A stretch of DNA of 64,000 bases from Gordius sp. MW1 (lineage: Eukaryota > Nematomorpha > Gordioida > Gordea > Gordiidae): NCBI GenBank assembly GCA_964036665.1, contig OZ038527.1, positions 5,518,001-5,582,000 of the forward strand, written 5' to 3'. Positions within the stretch are counted from its first letter, which is position 1. Every line of letters begins with the position of its first letter. The notes under the pieces were generated by a model, which saw nothing but the letters and a program-made list of their open reading frames with translations, searched no databases and was not told the origin of the DNA. The translations under genes were made by a program, and so were the position numbers. Below, piece after piece: positions 34,264 to 46,400 of the stretch.

Positions 34264-34518
34264 ACTGCCCTATTAACTCGCCAAAAATCCACGTGGGACA
34301 TTAACGACCATTCTCTTCATTGTCATAAAGAAGGCCCTAAATATAGTGCCTATTATTATAATCAAATATTTGATTTTACATAATTCAAATTTTGACTTTG
34401 ATCTAATTGAATGATTAATAGGCTTTTAAGTTGGGGGACATTTTCAAAAGGGGGGGGGAGCATTTTTTACGGGACATTTAATTCGGCCAGATAGCTTTCG
34501 GCAAGTTGACAGGACACC
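34264..34518. mobile_element. MITE with GTTGACAGG/CCGAAAAC-type inverted ends, upstream of NELF-A
   Basis: Left end GCCCTATTAACTCGCC and right end GGCAAGTTGACAGGACACC are imperfect inverted repeats that match the better-preserved copy at 63301-63455. Includes a G run at 34450. It lies about 50 bp upstream of the NELF-A start codon, in the promoter or 5' UTR. Confidence 0.65.
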
Positions 34519-35090
34519 ATCATTTTAAATCAAGTGATACTTGCATGTTGTCTGTCGCTCATAAATAAAATTTAAGTTTAAAAAAAAAAGATTTTAGTGG
34601 ATGTTATAAACAGAATAAAAACATATATAATACAAAAACGGGTATAATATATATATGACAAACATTAGAGCTCTAAGGCATAAAATTTATCATCCGCGAG
34701 AATTGGCTAGCTATTGACCAGGGATTTAAAATTAAATTAGCGATTAGGCAGTCAATTGTAATTTAGTAAGGCCTGCCCATTTCTCCAAAATAATTAATCG
34801 AGCCTGGTTTGAAAGTCTCTGTGCATAGGGCTAAAGTGGGCGTTAGTATGTTCGCTAAAAGGAGGGCCTGGTATTTGACCGTTTTGCGGTCCTCTGCAAG
34901 AGTGCGTAACTAAGATAGGGACCATTTTGCCAAGGAATAAGAGTTGTGCCGAGTCTCATTTTTCCTTCCAGCAAGTGTCGGGAGGCTGTAAGACCGATAA
35001 TAGGTTAGTTTTTAATGGGCGCCTGGATTAGTAGTCTTCATGAGCCTAAATATTGAGTTCCGACCCGGCCCATACCGGCACATATTTTTT
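34519..35090. other. NELF-A upstream flank
   Basis: AT-rich with a poly-A run and a CCCGGCCCATACC segment near 35060; no gene recognised. Confidence 0.55.
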
Positions 35091-35645
35091 GGCCCACATC
35101 CAGCCAGCAGTTTCCACCATGAAATGCGCCGCACCAGCCCGCATTAATTAAAAATAGGCCCACATTTTTTATAATTTTTTATTTCTATACTAAAAAAGTT
35201 GTCTAAAAAGTTATTAATCTGCAGCACATACAAAGGAGTTGATAAAAACTCCGTAGAATTTAAATAGATTTGATATGAATGGTTGTTGAACGATAGAAAC
35301 ACGACTTAAAATCAGATTTCCAATTTAGTTTAAGATAAGAAACATCTAATCGTAACTCTAGAATTTTGGCCCACATCCAGCCAGCAGTTTCCACCATGAA
35401 ATGCGCCGTACCAGCCCGCATTATTAAAAATAGGCCCACATTTTTTATAATTTTTTATTTCTATACTAAAAAAGTTGTATAAAAAGTTATTAATCTGCAG
35501 CACATGCAAAGGAATTGATAAAAACTCCGTAGCTAATTTAAATAGATTTGATATGAATAGTTGTTGAACGATAGAAACACGACTTAAAATCAAATTTCCA
35601 ATTTAGTCTAAGATAAGAAATATCTAATCGTAACTCTAGAAATTA
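35091..35645. repeat. 277-bp tandem duplication (two units)
   Basis: Units start at GGCCCACATCCAGCCAGCAG at 35091 and again at 35368 and run to about 35645 with few differences (CCGCACC/CCGTACC, CATACAA/CATGCAA). No coding potential retained. GGCCCGG-rich degenerate sequence on either side (35060, 35780-35830) may belong to the same family. Confidence 0.9.
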
Positions 35646-37949
35646 CTACCTTTCCTATAGTTTAAAGTCCTAAACCTCTATATAATAAATAAAATTTATA
35701 CTACGTGCATTCCGTTCTTATTTTCATATTTTTGAAAGAGAGCAAAATGAGACCCAAACTGTTATGCTTATCTAGGCCTAAACCCGGCCCGCACATTTCG
35801 CTTAGTCCTATTTTTGGCCAGGCCCGGGCCGGGTGCCAGTGCATAACCTGGATAAGTGAATCAAGTTTGCTATAATATGTTATAAGCAATGCAGGGGTTC
35901 CTTGAAAACGCCACCTTGAGAGCAAATGCCTCAGCAAAACGGGTTCCAGTAAGGTATTCCCGCTTTATGAGGCCCATGATATTATCACTAAACTGAACAG
36001 TACATCAATCATATTGTTCATTTTAATAAAAGCATCTCCTTATGCCAACTCTATTATTCTTTACAATATTTTATAAATTTTATTTAAAAAAAAGTGCTAT
36101 ATAATCTAACTAAACCTAGCCAACTATTCCTCATTAGATACTTTTAATTCCGTTAACTACTAAGGGCTTTTCTTTATTACTACCATACGGTACATCGGTC
36201 TATAGTACTGCCAAAACTTAATCTTTTAATGTGAATATTTATGTGGTATCCAGTTGTATCTGAATTGTGTTACCCCTTTCCAAATGGATTTATTAATTAA
36301 TGACTTCAATGGCGGTTATCTTAAAAATCATAATTGCCGGTACTTTGGCAAAACTCGTATCAGACTAAAAAAATGAACACACACAATTCGTTATTTAAAA
36401 ATTGATAGGTTTTTTCCCTTCCTACACAAATATTTCATCTTGTTTCCAATCATAAACCCCTATAATTAGAATCTTGCGTTTACTATTTAAACATTGATAC
36501 CCAAAATAATATTAGTTGCAATTATTTTATAAGCAAGAACCGAATTATTCTTATAAAAAGAGCAATTTGACATAATTAGCCATTAAAAGTATAATTTAAC
36601 TAATTATTTTTTTTCATGTATGAATAGATTTTTAGAGTCTGGAAAAGACCTGGAAATTTTATTTTGGGTCTTTAATAAATTGTACAGATAAACAAAAATC
36701 TCATAACGTTTATAAGTGCCAAGGGTTAATTATTAGTGATTAAAAAGGATATTCACTATCGATTTAAATTATTTATTTTTGTAGCGAGGATATAATAAAA
36801 TATACAATAAAATTGCGACACAAGTTAATTTATCTCAATTATCACAAATATAATTTAAAAATCTAAACTCATAGCTTCCCCTTAATATCAAGGATAATTG
36901 TGGCAAAACTCTGCCGGCCACGGTGAAAATTTACTATCCATTCCTTGAGAAAAATATTTGAAAATGTTTTTGCTGAAATTCGTTTAATCGTATCGTAATT
37001 AGTCAACGGGAAAAATGATCTATGGCAGTGAATAGACATCTATAACCATTCAATGTCCTACAATGTCTATATGCATATGTATAAAAAAAGATTGGGTTTG
37101 GCTAAAATAACATCGTGTACATTGTTGGAACTATGATATGAATTAAGGTCACAGTTGATACCGGGTATTCTTTAGTGATTAGGTTTTCTCCTAGTGTACG
37201 GATGAATCAGTGGACTTGCTTGATAAGGATTCTTCTATACATAATTTTTTAATTTTAAAATGGCGCTACACATACCCTTTTTTCTCCAGCAAATTTTATA
37301 GCATTGCAATAAGGATATACAACGGTCATAGTGCCAATAATAACATGGCGCCGATTGGTTTTTTAATATCATCATTTAGATACTCTAGATTTTAGGGTAT
37401 GACATTACATTATTATAAATGCTGTACTCAAATTCTTTTTCTACATTGTCGACCATTATCAGTGACTTTTATACACCAGTGGTTTATGATTTTTTCTCAC
37501 CCAATTATGCATATTATAACTTAACATTGCACTTTTTAAGCTATAAAATTAAGAATACCTAATAAATATTTAAACCGTGTGTAAATCTATTAAATCATTA
37601 ATAAATATGCCTTTTCCTATTATTAAACTATTATAATAAAAAAGAAAAGGATTCAAAATCTTTGCAACGACTGATACTTTACCATTACACTTACAAATAT
37701 CAAAATAAATGATACGAATAATTATCCAATATAATTTTGGCGAGAACAATTGGGGAGAGAACCGTTGTGTAGAAAACAGTGATAATGAGATTTTTAGTAT
37801 AGTTGGGGAGAAAACAGTTATGAAGTTTTTAGTACAATAATAATCTTAATGGTTGAGTATAATCGGATTGAGGAGGGGGAACATTAATAATAGTTGTGTA
37901 TAACGAGATTGCTCAAATGTTTTTTATTAGCCGTCGTGATGTTTTTATC
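35646..37949. other. Intergenic, AT-rich
   Basis: No conserved coding, RNA or clear repeat signal except the GC-rich AGGCCCGGGCCGGGTGCC stretch at about 35820 and two GTTGGGGAGA-containing repeats near 37750-37815. Confidence 0.5.
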
Positions 37950-37961
37950 AACCACTCTCGT

Positions 37962-38751
37962 CTATCCCACGATGCACCAGAACAAAGATAGACATAAAAA
38001 AGGAGAATATAGGATAAAAGTTAGAGATATAAAATAGCACGAGGCTTTTGAGCCCACGTGAGACTTTACCACAGCTTCCAACCATCTCTCGGTTCCACCG
38101 TAAACACGAACCCAAACTGAGTTATCAATCTCATACCGACTGGTAGTGGACTCGCCAGTTGTTAACCCGGCGTCCACCCACACATCAACCGGTACACGAG
38201 GTAACCTATTTAAAAATAATTTGCCAACGGGAGCGCAACACGGAAAGCGAGCGGACGCATTATATAATAACCTGTACATCCAAATGCCGTCCTTCTCTAC
38301 CTTCTCATTTTTCAACCATTTTTTAACGATCGCAACATGTCGCTTTCCCAACCCGTTAGCAATGGCGTGATATGGAGACGTTAATACATGCGGTATAACC
38401 CATTTATCGCAAAACGCCTTAAACTCTGCGCTGGTAAAGGCAGTACCGTTATCGGACACTATACACCTTGGGATACCGTAAGCGCTCATTAAATTCTTTA
38501 AAAAATCTAAAAACCCTGGTGGACAACTTCGTGACGCGTTGAAATTCAACCCAACTCGAAGTCGCGTCCACCAATAAAAGGTATAGCTTCGAATAGAAAT
38601 CAAAAATGTCGAGATGTTCCCGGTCCCAAATGTTTTGAGCTAGTGACCACCTAGCTTGTTTATCATGTGGGCATATTCGTATTTTTACAACAGGCAATGC
38701 ATTTAAGCCCATACATGAAAACATCGTTGCCCATTTTAGGCCACCAAACAT
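37962..38751 (-). pseudogene. Gypsy integrase remnant
   Basis: Core-domain motif SDNGTAFTSAEFKAFC with the catalytic D, then the SPYHAIANGLGKRHVAIVKK region (usual form PYHPxSNGxxER). Two overlapping frames (38751-38449 and 38603-37962) show at least one frameshift around 38530. A 3' part with WLEAVVKSHVGSKASCYF could be the C-terminal domain. Confidence 0.82.
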
Positions 38752-39059
38752 AGTTAAGCGCCATTGCTTTCATTTTAGTCGCGCCACTATGTCTAGCATG
38801 CAATAATTCCAACACCTGCGTAGCTTGCATCGCAGTACAACTCCATTATCAAGATTGAGTTCATTTACTCGCCACGATAACACTTAGTAACCTCCGCGAT
38901 TGCCGCCTGACCGTTCAAGTATTCCACAACTCCATGCAACTCGTCGTCTTTATCAACCTCCTCTTTAAGGTTGACTCACTCAAAGGCTTGATTTACGACA
39001 TAAATCAAATAATTTTCATCCAGTTCCTCCTTAGGTAGGTACCGCTTTGTCCCTCCCCC

Positions 39060-41010
39060 CTAAGCGTGATAATGTGTCTGGTATATAATTCGTTGCACCC
39101 TTTTTATACTCCAATGTTACGTCAAAATTGCCTTAAAACAATAACCATTTTTGTAACCTAGGGCTTAGCAATAAATTACCATTACATTTAGTGATGCGGA
39201 AAAACCGAGAAAAATCTCGGTCTCGTCTCGTCTCGTCTCGAAAAACCGAGACGAGACGAGACGAGAATTTGAAAAATGGAGTCGAGAACGAGATCGAGAC
39301 GAGAATTTTGATGTCGAGACGAGACGATACGAGATTTTCTCGGCGAGATCTCGACTTTTTATTGATCGTTAGATTTTAGTAAATTATTGTGTATTTTAAT
39401 TTACATTTAAGGTATTAAGTGTAAATCAATATGTATGGAATATATTTAATATTAAAAAAATTCACAAGTGTAGTAAATATTATATATTTTTGCAAAAAAA
39501 ATAAAATTTGGCAATCATTTACCTAAGTATGGTTGATTTTTGTCATACATTTAAATACGTACTCTTTAATTTAAAGTTTAAAACCTTATGTTCTTAATTC
39601 TATAATAATGCTGCTTTTATTGTTGTTTTACAACGTTTTAATTTCTGCAACTAGTTATCAATTCTGTAAATAATAATAACATCATTAAATGTCACTCGCA
39701 TAAACATGCAATAAACACTATGGGCTATAACTGATGATGGTTATATTAATGGACTTAAACGTTTGCCTTAAATATGTTAAGGTCTACTTTGAATCATTAG
39801 CAAAGGTTAATAAAGGGTCTCATTTTGCTCACTTATGCAACTATATCAACTATAAGCGAACTTATAATTTTCGAAGTCCATTTATAGTTGACAGACACAG
39901 TGAATTTGATGCAAATATTATAATTTGCTAGAACAATAAAATTTAATCTTATTTCAAATTTATTTATAGTTTTTTTAGTCTGCACTTTTTATAGAAAATG
40001 TTATCTTTATGAGTTAATTCATATCTTTATATTGTCAATGAGATGTCGTGTCCCGCTAAATCTTTAAAAAGTTTGCGTATTAAAGTTTTTCCAAAAATAT
40101 AAAATTTGCCATTTGGATTTTTGAACACTTATTTATATTTTTAATAAAATAGGAGAAATTTTTATTCCGTATATATTTTTTTTTAAAAGTCGAGACGAGA
40201 CGAGAATTCTCGTCGAGACGAGACGAGACCGAGATTTTTCTAGACCGAGACGAGACGAGATCGAGATTTTCCTAATCGCTCCCGAGACGAGACGAGATTT
40301 TGTATTCGAGACCGAGACGAGACGAGATCGAAACACTAATTACATTTCGCAAAAAGAGGAAACAGTGGTTTTACGACCAATAAGATATTCACGACATTTA
40401 TTCAACGCAAACACTACAGCTAAACCCTCTTTTTCTATAACCGAATAATTAAGCTCTGCCGTAGTCAATTTACGCGAAAAATATAAGATAGGCCGCTCCA
40501 CCATATCAATAATATGGAAGAGCATGCCACCTACACCGTATTTGAAGCGTCAACCGCCAACCCCACCGGGAGCAAACTAAAATTGGGTCACTACCTAATG
40601 GTTTTTTTAAATTTTCAAACGCTGTCTGTTCCATATCCGTTCATAGGAAACGCATTTTAATCCCAGTTAACCTATGCAAAAGCGTCGCCACCTCAGAACA
40701 ATGTGGTATACACTTGCGATAGAGCCCAAAAAGGTCATTACTTCCTTTTTATAATGTGGCGCCCGTGTATTCATAATCGCCGCCACATTATTACCCAAAA
40801 GGCGGATCTTTCCTCATGCAATAACATGCCCTAAAAATGTAACTTCAGTTACCCTGCTCATAAATTTTTTCATGGTTAAACTTAGTCCTCTCTCCTGGAT
40901 GCGTATTAACACCGATTCTAAATTACTATCGTGCTCGTGCATGGTGCTGCCTACTATTAATACATCATCCAGTTAAAAGAACACACCGCTCAAACCTTGA
41001 AAAACCGAGG
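39060..41010 (-). pseudogene. Gypsy RT/RNase H remnant, interrupted
   Basis: On the minus strand from about 40980: LDDVLIVGSTMHEHDSNLES, then GLSLTMKKFMSRVTEVTFLG, then RNase H PILYFSRKLTTAELNYSVIE and FALNKCREYLIGRKT. The last reaches the target duplication at 40346. Beyond the inserted element, at 39180-39060, the continuation reads LQKWLL and LEYKKGATNYIPDTLSR in shifted frames. Removing the insertion restores the RNase H to integrase order. Confidence 0.8.
39189..40338. mobile_element. hAT-like non-autonomous element, 1,150 bp, nested in Gypsy
   Basis: Perfect 8-bp target duplication ATTACATT at 39181-39188 and 40339-40346. Ends TAGTG...CACTA are typical of hAT elements. Both subterminal regions (39209-39345 and 40187-40328) are packed with CGAGACGAGACGAG / CTCGTCTCGTCTCG repeats in inverted arrangement, so the ends can pair over about 140 bp. 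The interior is AT-rich with no transposase. Confidence 0.88.
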
Positions 41011-41060
41011 CCATGGTTTTTTGGAACACTGCCGCAGAAATACTGAGCCCAAACGGCAAG

Positions 41061-41589
41061 CGATTAAACGAAAACAACCCTAAAGGGGTATTAATCGTCA
41101 TCAAAATATCAGCTTCGCCAGACTATTGTATTATTAGTCTATTAGGCTACATTCATACATTTTTATCTGCATTTTGGGTTGTGACGCTTTTGTCCGCTCT
41201 TAGCAAGCGCACCAAACCAAGTTTACGACAGCATAAGATTACTTTTATCAATTCTAGGGCCAGTGAGGGAATCAGCGGCATGACGCCTGTTAAACATAAT
41301 TAATAGCCTTAAATATAATTCGTTCGCCATACGCACATATTATAATATACAATCAACAAGCGGCTCAAGTGATTCCTTGAAACAGATTTAAAGCCTGGGA
41401 GGCCTATTTCAGTTCATTTTATCCCCCCGTTCGCTTGTCACAATATTGGACATCCAAAAATAGTTTATTACGAATTTTAAAGGACCTCCACCACTCTCTA
41501 GTGATACATACCCACCAGCCATATTGGAAATTGTTAGTGCTAACGAATCGCTCAATTCACATAAAGCGACTGACCTATCAATTCTGACT
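41061..41589. other. Probable upstream Gypsy remnant or intergenic DNA
   Basis: Directly upstream of the RT remnant in its reading direction, so gag/protease debris would be expected here, but I could not recognise any motif. Confidence 0.35.
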
Positions 41590-41790
41590 GCAGACGCCCT
41601 TAAGGGGGACTCTTAGTCCAGTAAACTTTTTCAGTACCTTAACTATAAAGTATGGGAAAAAGAGGAGTTGCCAGATTCTTGGTCATTGGGTCGTTTTATT
41701 AAATTATTAACAAAAGGAGACCCCTCCAATCCATATAACTACCGCGGAGTGACTATAATCAATCTTATTATTACCCCTTGTACTCCTCCC
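41590..41790 (+). pseudogene. Non-LTR reverse transcriptase fragment
   Basis: Plus-strand frame reads KVWEKEELPDSWSLGRFIK then LLTKGDPSNPYNYRGVTIIN, the classic RT finger segment (W..G.I.P..KKGD..NYRGI). Only about 60 residues survive; a stop lies just upstream and the frame degenerates after 41780. Different family and strand from the Gypsy remnant beside it. Confidence 0.75.
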
Positions 41791-41891
41791 GGTTGTTATC
41801 CACAAATTATATATTATATTCATTCACCCCCCCCCCCACACACATACGATTAAATTTACTTTACGCGTAGCTAGGATGACTGATGAGTCAT

Positions 41892-41975
41892 GATTGTTAA
41901 TATCTCTATGATAAAAATAGATTGTTAATATCTCTATGATATTAATAGATTGTCACTATCGCTATGATATAAATA
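41892..41975. repeat. 28-bp tandem repeat, three units
   Basis: Units GATTGTTAATATCTCTATGA + TAAAAATA at 41892, 41920 and 41948, the third with several substitutions; a fourth is just begun. Confidence 0.9.
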
Positions 41976-43264
41976 GATCGTTATTTTATTACCATCACGT
42001 ATAGATATATTATTATCACCAGAAATAGCGAATATATAATAATAGTCATTTGATTTTTTATTTTTCCAGCGATTACCATTTGGAGATTTCACCTGAATTA
42101 GGAACATACCCTATAATTAGTTAATATTGCCAATTCATTCCATCGTGTTGACATCCTATTTTTTAAATAAGCTTCTAATCTCTCGATTATGGAGAAACTA
42201 CGATCATTGTTGGAGTTGGAGTTAAGAAGACAAACAATATGGTTAAAGCTTTTTAAAATTTAGTTTATTTAATATTTTATTTATATCTATTTTTTTGAAT
42301 TTTTGCTAGGGGGGGGGAGCCTTGGATACGCCACTGAACTACATTATTGTTTATAACTATAGGTGAGACATTTGCATCTACACCTTTGAATAATTATAGG
42401 GTATCATCTAGAGCTTATTAATCAATGGATTAAAATTATATATGTATAGGCTAGGATAGATAACCATAAATAATATTCAATTTGATAGTCAATGCTTAAT
42501 TAGGTTTGGATATGTATATGTTTTGTCTATATATGCTCAAATAGCTAATAATTAATTATATGAGAAATTAATTACTATATTAAACATAATCGCTTAATTA
42601 GCCACTTCCTAGCAATTGGGCGGTCGGGTGTTTTCACTTGAAAAAATGTTCAACCAAGTTTTTTTTATGGCAATTTTTACAATCATATTCGGAAATTTTA
42701 CAAGGCCTTTTGTCGACAATTAAATTATAAAAATTAAATGTATATATTATGTTTCCAGGCTTTTATAAGTGTTTTAAAATCTTTTATGTAACTAAACTAT
42801 AATTTTTAACACATATTATTAATTAACCAAAATAAATTTCAAATTTTGGCCCGGGGTAGGGGGGGGGGAGTCCCGCTCCCCCCCCCCCCCCCCCCCGGCT
42901 ACGAGCATGATTTTTACTAATATAAAAATAATTGTATATGTGATCTGTCTTCATTAATTGATTGGAAATAATCTCTAATATTTTGATATGAGAAAATAAT
43001 TAATATACATATTTATAATACTTTTATATCAGAAAGTAATACCACGGAGGGTGAATTTGATGTAAACTGATGTTATATGGAGTTAAGAAAAAACGTAAAA
43101 ATGGCGGATTGAAAAAGAATTAAAAGGCATGTTATTTGTAAACAGTAATAACAAATTAACGCACAATATAAGCGCGCTCGGAAATGGAACGTTTAAATGC
43201 GTTTTACGATTCGTTATTTATCACTTAAAATCAAGAATATATAGCCTGTGCTTACATGCATTAA
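41976..43264. other. IFT88 upstream flank
   Basis: AT-rich. Contains G-run/TACGCC remnants of the CATGGGCGTAGCCAGG family at about 42309 and a G10 / C19 inverted pair at 42859-42897 ending GGCTACG. No promoter motif could be assigned with confidence. Confidence 0.5.
42859..42897. repeat. G10 / C19 inverted homopolymer pair
   Basis: Ten G then AGTCCCGCT then nineteen C, flanked by GGCCCGGGGTA and GGCTACGAGCATG. Looks like a collapsed copy of the CATGGGCGTAGCCAGG MITE; could fold into a G:C hairpin with a 5-base loop. Confidence 0.75.
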
Positions 43265-43415
43265 ATGGGTGCATTGAAAGCAGACGATAAATTAAGGTGA
43301 GAATTATGTTGATGTACACTTTATTATTTTTAGAGAAGTACTCACTTATCACAAAGACGTTACATCACTATTATATCAGAGCTATAAATTCAATGCTGAT
43401 CAAGAATACCAAATG
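43265..43415 (+). CDS. IFT88: IFT88 start exons 1-2
   Basis: ATG at 43265 has an in-frame TAA directly upstream (43262-43264), so the start is fixed unless another 5' exon splices in. Exon 1 is 32 nt (MGALKADDKL + AG); after a 37-nt intron, exon 2 gives EVLTYHKDVTSLLYQSYKFN and ADQEYQM. This joins in phase 0 to ALEKGREA at 46926, lining up with the family segment that reads ELVEESC..LALEKAKDA. The first ~100 disordered residues of vertebrate IFT88 have no counterpart here. Confidence 0.78.
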
Positions 43416-46400
43416 GTACTTAAATGTCTATTTTGCATCTTGTGATTTGTGTAGCATCAGATAATTATTTTTTATGATTTCTGTGTTTTTATCAAAAATA
43501 GTTTTATGTTGCACAAATTATAAATGATTTGCCATCTTCTAAAAATAAATTATGATTTAAGTGTCAAATGAAGCATTGCACTATTTTTTAAAAGCATTGT
43601 GGTCAATGGGTAATATTAAAGCTTGCCTTAATTTAAGTAGGCATTTTTGAAATGTTGTTTTAATAAATAAACTTCATTGTAGTTCGCAAATTATAAGTAA
43701 GCATTAAGTCTTGGACTATTGGTGTATGAAAACTTTAAAGTTAGCTTATAATTAAAAATTATTTTTTTTATATATTTTTGCAAACTTTTCCTTTTTAATG
43801 AAACATAAGTAAGCTTGTGTAGCTCCCCCTTAAATTTAAAAAGCTTATGGATATTTATAAAAATGGTCAAAAAACAAAACATTATATCCCCCTTCTGCAC
43901 ATAGTTAAATCATAAACTCAATAAATTATACCAACTAAAAATTTATTAATATTATTTTGCTGGAATGATTGTACAATAACCACAAATTATAATTTTGTAA
44001 CATAAATTTTACTTATTTTTCTTGTTTTAAAAATGAAGGATTTCACATTTTGTATAATTTTAATTATAATCTTGCCTTAGCCTCTTTAAATAAGTTATTT
44101 AGACGAAAGGTTTTAATAATCCCCTAAAAGTTTAAATATTAAATAATTATTAAAACCAAAAATTAAACTTGAGATGAAACATAGGAACATTATTATTGAT
44201 TGATTATTATTTGTTATAAATTGCAAAATCTTACATTAGAACGCGAGACCATAAATATTAGTTTTGAACTCTGATCCTATATCAATTAATTATTTATATA
44301 TAATATCATAATTAAATGTATTTTAAAAGACAATTACTAATAATAACTAAAGTTAAGGGGGGGGGGTTAACTTTGCTAATGTTTTATTGAAAAAGTGCTT
44401 TGTATCAAGTCAAATGTGACCCAAAATGACTTGCCTTTCATTAGCAATCACTCACTATAGGCTACAAGAAAATAATTGAAAAAATGTATTGACTGTTATT
44501 AAGTGCTTAATTTGGTAAGGGACTAAATTTCTATTAAAAATGGCATTTGAATTAGTTGATTTTTCTAAATAAAAAAGACGGTAAACTAAATCAGAGTGTT
44601 ACTTTTGCTTAGTGACTTGCAAAATCGTTTTTCATTTCTCCGGTCTAAAATTTTCACATTTTTAACTTGTCCAAACCCAAGAGAAAAATTTATAACGATT
44701 AGGCAAAATTGTAAAGATTGTTTTAATGAAGTGGTTTATAATAAAATTAATTTCTAATAAAAAAGAATTGTGAAAAATACATAATATAATTTTATAAATA
44801 TACTCTGTTAATTGAAATTAAAAATTTCTATTTTAAAGGTTAATGAAATGAGCTTCCTATTTTTTCTGTTTCTTATTAGAGTGTTTAATGGCTATTACAG
44901 TGTGTGTATGTGTGTTATAAATAAATAATAAGTGAACTTTTATTGATTTCAACCCAAGTAAACAAATATAATAATTCATAATATGAATTTTTTGGTTATT
45001 GAGGGCAACAATTGTTCCTCCTTGCCTAAGTGGAAGATTTTTTTACAAATAAGAAAAATGCTAGTTTATTATAAAGTCATTGGCATATTCAAAGAAGCAT
45101 ATTTGTTGAAAATTAATTTATTACATTAAATGAAATGAAATATTAAAGTGATTACAAACATTATACATCGTTTAATTACTGAATCACCTTTTTTGTATTA
45201 AATACTTTTTTAAAAATTCTTTCCTCGTACTTATTAGAGTCGAACGCCTTAAATTTTATTTGTCTTACCAATTAAATTAGTGTTTTCATAGAGTTTTGAA
45301 AGGGACCAATTTCAAAAATGTTGAAATGGTTTAGAAGTTCTCAACTTCGAATCTTTTTCTAAATAACATTGGCATTCAATTAACATAATGAATTCACTGC
45401 AAATAAATATTTTAAATAAAAATTTATTAATTTGTATTGCAATGGTACATAAAATTTCAATTAAAATTGAAAAATGCATTGCAATTAATTATGTTACAAC
45501 TTATGCAATTGCGAGAAATTTGTCAATGTTGAGAAGATTTTAGGTATACCTAAAATTTAAAAGTGATTAAAAATGTTAATTAAACTAGCTTAATTTTACT
45601 TAAATTTTTATTCACTAATTACTTTTTATAAATTTCCAAGCTAATAAATACATAATATGTTATTTTAATTAATCATACGGTCATCTAGAAATATTTTTTT
45701 GTAAAAACTTAATTATTTAAAATTTTTGACCAGTAGCCCACCCTAAACCTTTGACGATTGATATTTGATAAGGGTTCATGAAGGAGAGCAGATTATCAAA
45801 ATAATTATTTTATATTGAGTCAAAATAGTTTAATGGAAATGTACCCAGTGACAAATGTTTGGGGTTTTTAGATTATTTTGATAATGAATTTTTTATATCA
45901 AAATACACTAAAATTAAAAAGTTAGCATCAATGCATGATTTTGACCATGAGAATCCATCCCAAAAAACGTACGTATTGTCCCAAAATGGCAAAATTTCTA
46001 AAACTACAATATATGAGGCCTAAATCCTAACAAAATATCCAAATCTGAGTTTGTCATGGCCAATTAAAATTTGTTTTAAACATTGAGGCCATTATCAACA
46101 AATTTTTGTTTAAATAATGCTAGTACTTATATTAAATTTGTGTTAAAGCTATTATATAGGATTTATATAATATATTTGATATGTCAATGTGATTTTATTA
46201 CATTAATTGATTAATACAATAAATTTTGTAATCTAACACCAGCCTCCCCCCCCCCACAAAGCGGTATCCTGTATAGGTTAGGTACGCTCCTGAATTTAAA
46301 TGTTATTAAAGTGGAAAATACATTTATTTGCATTCAATTTTTTGATGGTTTTAAATAATAATTAACAAACCGTTGGGTCGCATTATTAGAATGTACAATT

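Larger units (their letters stand above)
37950..41060 (-). mobile_element. Ty3/Gypsy-type LTR retrotransposon remnant (pol)
   Basis: Minus-strand pol order RT (about 41060-40560), RNase H (about 40525-40347 continuing at 39180-39060), integrase (38751-37962). RT keeps LDDVLIVGST (YxDD region) and VTFLGHVIA; RNase H keeps FSRKLTTAELNYSVIEKE and LEYKKG; integrase keeps YGIPRCIVSDNGTAFTSAEF. Frame breaks and stops are spread along it. LTRs were not identified, so the ends are uncertain. A hAT-like element interrupts RNase H. Confidence 0.85.

Noticed and set aside
41876..41900. Hammerhead ribozyme core CTGATGAG
   Set aside because: No GAAA box or closing stems at the required spacing; the match is a chance AP-1-like TGAGTCA context.
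43100..43264. RFX X-box upstream of IFT88
   Set aside because: No GTNRCC-N(0-3)-RGYAAC match found by eye, so no regulatory call is made.
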